From assembly GCF_041320595.1 (NCBI RefSeq), contig NZ_CP166625.1, positions 2,726,001 through 2,790,000 of the forward strand: DNA of 64,000 nucleotides. The letters run 5' to 3'. The stretch's first letter is position 1, and the number at the start of each line of letters is the position of its first letter. A model generated the notes under the pieces. It saw only the letters and a list, made by a program, of their open reading frames with translations. It had not been told where the DNA came from and did no database searches. Made by a program: the position numbers and the translations under genes. This document shows, piece by piece, positions 61,493 to 64,000 of the stretch. This DNA comes from Pleomorphomonas sp. PLEO (GTDB lineage: Bacteria > Pseudomonadota > Alphaproteobacteria > Rhizobiales > Pleomorphomonadaceae).

Positions 61493-62524
61493 ATGCGATA
61501 CAATACGCTCGGGGGCACCGGCCTTCTCGTCTCCGAAATCTGTCTGGGCACCATGACCTTCGGCGGTCGGGGCGTGTGGACGGCCATCGGAACGCTCGAT
61601 CAATCGGTGGCCGACCGCATCGTCGCCGGTGCGCTCGACAAGGGCGTCAACTTCATCGACACCGCCGACGTCTACTCGGAAGGCCTGTCGGAACAGATTA
61701 CCGGCCAGGCGATGCGCAATTCCGGCCGCGCCCGCTCGGACATCGTGCTGGCGACCAAGGTGTTCGCTTCCGTCGGCAAGGGCGTCAACGATCGCGGCGC
61801 CTCGCGCGGCCACATCATGGATGGCGTCAAGGCCAGCCTGAAGCGGCTCGGCACCGACTATATCGACCTCTACCAGATCCATGGCAACGACGTGGTGACG
61901 CCGATCGAGGAGACGGTGCGGGCGCTCGACGATCTCGTCCGCGATGGCCTGATCCGCTATGTCGGCGTTTCCAACTGGCCGGCCTGGCGCATCATGAAGG
62001 CGCTGGGTATCGCCGACCGGCTGGGCCTCGACCGTATCGCCAGCCTGCAGGCCTATTACACCATCGCTGGCCGTGACCTTGAGCGGGACATCGCGCCGCT
62101 GCTGCTCTCCGAAAAGGTGGGCCTGATGGTGTGGAGCCCGCTGGCTGGTGGCCTGCTGTCGGGCAAGTTCAGCCGCGATGGCTCCGGTGATGGGCGGCGT
62201 GCCAACTTCGACTTCCCGCCGGTCAACAAGGACCGCGCCTTCGACGCCATCGACGTGATGGCCGAGATCGCCAAGGACCAGGGCGTGTCGGTCGCGCGCA
62301 TCGCGCTCTCCTATGTGCTGCACAAGCCGTTCGTCTCCTCGGTGATCATCGGCGCCAAGTCGGTCGAGCAGCTCGACGACAATATCGCCGCCGGCGAGGT
62401 GGTTCTGTCAGCCGATGAACTCGCTCGCCTCGACGCCGTCTCGGCGCTGCCGGCCGAATATCCCGGCTGGATGCTGGAGCGGCTGAGCGGCGAGAGGACG
62501 GCAAGCGTCGCCAAACCCAGGTAA
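61493..62524 (+). CDS. Aldo/keto reductase
   Basis: 343 residues. TIM-barrel NADPH oxidoreductase with 'MRYNTLGGTGLLVSEICLGT', 'NFIDTADVYSEGLSEQITG' (catalytic Asp/Tyr), 'LVLATKV'-type Lys strand, 'YQIHGNDVVTPIEETV' (His) and 'SSVIIGAKSVEQLDDN' (cofactor binding). The start at 61493 has AAGGTG upstream and fits the family. Likely controlled by the divergent LysR gene. Confidence 0.94.
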   Translation: MRYNTLGGTGLLVSEICLGTMTFGGRGVWTAIGTLDQSVADRIVAGALDKGVNFIDTADVYSEGLSEQITGQAMRNSGRARSDIVLATKVFASVGKGVNDRGASRGHIMDGVKASLKRLGTDYIDLYQIHGNDVVTPIEETVRALDDLVRDGLIRYVGVSNWPAWRIMKALGIADRLGLDRIASLQAYYTIAGRDLERDIAPLLLSEKVGLMVWSPLAGGLLSGKFSRDGSGDGRRANFDFPPVNKDRAFDAIDVMAEIAKDQGVSVARIALSYVLHKPFVSSVIIGAKSVEQLDDNIAAGEVVLSADELARLDAVSALPAEYPGWMLERLSGERTASVAKPR

Positions 62525-62648
62525 AACACAAATCGGGTGGCGCGGGACCGCGCCGCCCGCCTTCCGAAGCGGCCATATCGGGGATTTCTCCCTTTTCTTG
62601 GCCGACGCGATGTGCCAAACCCGCGCCAAAAGCGGGATAGGCAAGATC

Positions 62649-63440
62649 ATGTCGGACGACAAAGCGGCCGGGCCGGGACCGGCCATCATCCTCTGCGAGC
62701 CGCAGATGGGCGAGAATATCGGCGCGGCGGCGCGCGCCATGGCCAATTTCGGGCTGTCCGATCTCAGGATCGTCGCCCCGCGCGATGGCTGGCCCAACGA
62801 GAAGGCGGAAGCCAACGCGGCCAAGGCGACGCACATCATCCATGCGGCCCGCGTCTACGACAGGCTCGAGGAGGCGATCGCCGACCTCTCCTTCGTCTAC
62901 GCGACGACGGCGCGCGATCGCGACGTTACCAAGGAAGTGCGCGGGCCGGTCCACGCCGCAAAGCACATCAGAGCATTGGAAGACCAGGGCGCGGCGGTGG
63001 GGCTGCTGTTCGGCCGCGAGCGCTGGGGACTCAACAACGACGAAGTGGCGCTGGCCGACGAGATCCTGACACTGCCGGTGGTGCCGGAATATGCCTCGCT
63101 CAACATCGCCCAGGCGGTGCTGGTGGTCGCCTATGAGTGGCGCAAGGCTGGCTTCGAGGATCCCGACAGCGCGCTGCCGTTTGCCGCCTCCGACCGGTCA
63201 CCGCCGGCCGGCAAGGCAGAGCTGCTCGGGCTGTTCGACCACCTGGAATCGGTGCTCGACGAGCGGCATTTCTTCCATCCGCCCGAGAAGCGGCCGACGA
63301 TGATCCATAACCTCCGTGCCATCTTCCAGCGCCAGCAATTGACGCAACAGGAGATCCGGACGCTTCGCGGCATCATCACCTGCCTCGACGGCAAGAATCA
63401 CCGGCCGAAGAAGCGGGCCGTCGACGAGGGCAAGGCGTAG
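62649..63440 (+). CDS. TrmJ-type tRNA/rRNA methyltransferase (SPOUT family)
   Basis: 263 residues: 'PAIILCEPQMGENIGAAARA' (motif 1), 'VGLLFGRERWGLNNDEVALA' (motif 2) and 'EYASLNIAQAVLVVAYEWRK' (motif 3) are the trefoil-knot SAM-binding motifs of SpoU/TrmJ enzymes. The C-terminal extension with 'HFFHPPEKRPTMIHNLRAIF' matches TrmJ, which 2'-O-methylates tRNA position 32. Start at 62649. Confidence 0.9.
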   Translation: MSDDKAAGPGPAIILCEPQMGENIGAAARAMANFGLSDLRIVAPRDGWPNEKAEANAAKATHIIHAARVYDRLEEAIADLSFVYATTARDRDVTKEVRGPVHAAKHIRALEDQGAAVGLLFGRERWGLNNDEVALADEILTLPVVPEYASLNIAQAVLVVAYEWRKAGFEDPDSALPFAASDRSPPAGKAELLGLFDHLESVLDERHFFHPPEKRPTMIHNLRAIFQRQQLTQQEIRTLRGIITCLDGKNHRPKKRAVDEGKA

Positions 63441-63541
63441 GATTTCATTAACCATGCGGGCCGAGGATGAGGGCCGCTCGGCCCGATGTCGCCGCATTCG
63501 GCTGGCAAAGCTGGGCGACGAGACAGGCTCCAAGGAATTCC

Positions 63542-64000
63542 ATGCGCATTCTGGTGTTCGATAGCGGTGTCGGTGGCCTTTCGGTCGCCCGCGAAATCGG
63601 CAAGGCGCTGCCAGCCGCCGGCATGGATTATGTCGCCGACCTCGCCGTGTTTCCCTATGGCGGGCTGGAGCCAGGCATGCTCATCGACCGCGTCGTATCG
63701 CTGATGGACGAGGCGCTGGCCGTGCTCGACCCGGCGGCCTTGGTGATTGCCTGCAACACCGCCTCGACGCTTGTACTGCCGCCGCTTCGCGCCCGCTTCA
63801 AGCTGCCGATTGTCGGCACGGTACCGGCGGTGAAGCCGGCCGCCGAGCACAGCCGATCGCGGTTGGCCTCGGTGCTGGCGACGCCGGGTACGGTGAAGCG
63901 CGATTACACGCGCGATCTGATCGATAAATTCGGCGGCGACTGTCATTTCACACTGGTCGGTTCGATGGTCCTGGCCGAGCTGGTCGAACGCGTGGTCTCC
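63542..64000 (+). CDS. murI: Glutamate racemase, N-terminal part
   Basis: Open frame of 153 codons running off the right edge. It begins 'MRILVFDSGVGGLSVAREI', with the catalytic-site 'FDSGVGGLSV', then 'FPYGGLEPG' and 'ALVIACNTASTLVLPPLRAR' holding the first active-site Cys (ACNTAS). It makes D-glutamate for peptidoglycan. AAGGAA stands 5 bases before the ATG. The second catalytic Cys region lies outside the window. Confidence 0.92.
   Translation, partial: MRILVFDSGVGGLSVAREIGKALPAAGMDYVADLAVFPYGGLEPGMLIDRVVSLMDEALAVLDPAALVIACNTASTLVLPPLRARFKLPIVGTVPAVKPAAEHSRSRLASVLATPGTVKRDYTRDLIDKFGGDCHFTLVGSMVLAELVERVVS

Overview
The window reads as chromosomal DNA of a flagellated alphaproteobacterium, most likely of the order Hyphomicrobiales (Rhizobiales). 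This is inferred from FlaF, FlbT, FliX, CckA next to flhB, a cysteine-poor DksA, a recA LexA box of the GAAC-N7-GAAC type, TTAA-N7-TTAA (CtrA-type) sites, and high GC with strong third-position G/C bias by eye. Genus cannot be fixed from the sequence alone.

Layout. 1-5.1 kb: end of a membrane acyltransferase, a GS-like ligase (convergent, overlapping it), a SixA-type phosphatase and the YcjX/YcjF-type pair. 5.1-43.2 kb: a long flagellar region. It carries flgE-flgK-flgL; a divergent flagellin with flbT on the minus strand; two near-twin flagellins; flaF; a FlaG-like gene; an acyltransferase; flgI-flgJ-flgN-like (minus); fliX and dksA; flgF-flgG-flgA-flgH (minus); fliL-fliM-DUF6468-motE and a large exported TPR protein whose frame is broken at a G6 tract; fliO-fliP (minus); and flgB-flgC-fliE-fliQ-fliR-flhB followed by cckA. 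43.2-52.8 kb: psuG/psuK, recA, a RidA-like gene, alaS, a PadR regulator with an operator-like palindrome, and small genes. 52.9-57.5 kb: a diguanylate cyclase fused to a bacteriohemerythrin domain, then icd with a displaced second copy of its 3' end, separated by about 1.26 kb of partly AT-rich DNA. 57.7-64 kb: map, an FMN reductase, Lrp, LysE, LysR, an aldo/keto reductase, a TrmJ-type methyltransferase and the start of murI.

The most coherent signal is regulatory. Three flagellar units (flgE, flgI, flgF) have near-consensus sigma-54 -24/-12 promoters. A recurrent 13-bp palindrome, GGCA-N5-TGCC, sits tens of bp to about 100 bp upstream of each. The same palindrome lies beside CtrA-type boxes at the flgB and fliL promoters, and the CtrA-pathway kinase CckA is encoded at the end of the flgB operon. 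This looks like the Caulobacter-style class II/III hierarchy (CtrA, then sigma-54 with a FlbD-like activator/repressor acting through FliX), rather than the VisNR/Rem or FtcR logic of other rhizobia.

Other points of note: the icd 3'-end duplication, which resembles an integrative-element junction; a tandem array of inverted repeats between dksA and flgH; hairpins over both flagellin ribosome-binding regions; and an internally duplicated third flagellin. I saw no tRNA, rRNA, CRISPR or intact insertion sequence. Absent from the window are motA/B, fliF/G/N/H/I, flhA, fliK, fliD and fliA.
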